Shown: piece by piece, positions 13,348 to 13,358 of the stretch
Numbering within the stretch: the first letter of the stretch is position 1
Layout of the letters: each line of letters opens with the position of its first letter
NCBI GenBank assembly: GCA_964532175.1
Contig: CAZHGP010000036.1
Location: 1 to 13,358 of the forward strand
Source of the DNA: JAVZCJ01 sp964532175
GTDB lineage: Archaea; Thermoproteota; Nitrososphaeria_A; Caldarchaeales; JAVZCJ01
DNA length: 13,358 nucleotides
Direction of reading: 5' to 3'
Notes under the pieces: generated by a model
Databases searched by the model: none
What the model was told of the DNA's origin: nothing
Seen by the model: only the letters and a program-made list of their open reading frames with translations
Program-made: the position numbers and the translations under genes

Positions 13348-13358
13348 ATATTTAATAA

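Noticed and set aside
1..13358. CRISPR arrays, tRNA or rRNA genes, insertion sequences
   Set aside because: No regularly spaced repeats, cloverleaf-like GC-rich segments or transposase motifs were seen on either strand.

Overview
The window is about 13.4 kb of very AT-rich DNA that reads as chromosome of an archaeon, probably a thermophile. The archaeal evidence is TATA-box promoters about 26 bases upstream of start codons, T-run terminators without hairpins, an apparent mix of leaderless first genes and Shine-Dalgarno-led downstream genes, a WtpABC-type tungstate/molybdate transporter, an archaeal asparaginyl-tRNA synthetase-like asparagine synthetase, and a VapBC pair of archaeal type. Lys/Ile/Glu-rich, Gln-poor proteins and a probable tungsten transporter suggest heat. 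I would guess a Thermoproteota/TACK-type lineage, but there is no rRNA, so a closer placement is not supported.

Layout. Positions 1-424 hold no gene. 425-1050 is a vapB-vapC toxin-antitoxin pair with an ATGA overlap. 1142-1699 encodes a free-standing pyruvate-kinase C-terminal (alpha/beta) domain. A gene-poor stretch of about 500 bases follows, then a YbaK-type aminoacyl-tRNA deacylase (2216-2668). From 2676 to 9161 lies a metabolic block for hydroxy acids. It has a divergent LarA-family protein on the minus strand; a divergently transcribed two-gene operon for a DUF1537 four-carbon acid-sugar kinase and a PdxA2-type dehydrogenase on the plus strand; a second, canonical LarA-type nickel-dependent 2-hydroxyacid racemase on the minus strand; and an Nramp-fold membrane protein that lacks the Nramp metal-binding motifs. 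From 12202 down to 9284 runs a wtpA-wtpB-wtpC operon. On the right, 12388-13347 encodes the asparaginyl-tRNA synthetase paralogue.

How the genes may work together. DtnK-type kinases phosphorylate D-threonate or D-erythronate at O4, and PdxA2 oxidises and decarboxylates the product to dihydroxyacetone phosphate. The two tetronates are C2 epimers, and LarA enzymes invert C2 of 2-hydroxy acids by hydride transfer. The most interesting reading is therefore an archaeal tetronate-scavenging module in which one or both LarA proteins channel epimers into the kinase/dehydrogenase pair, with the Nramp-like protein as candidate importer. Enzyme families and key residues are seen in the sequence; the pathway link, the substrates and the transporter role are inference. 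The tungstate transporter could serve tungsten aldehyde oxidoreductases that produce sugar acids, but nothing in the window shows that.
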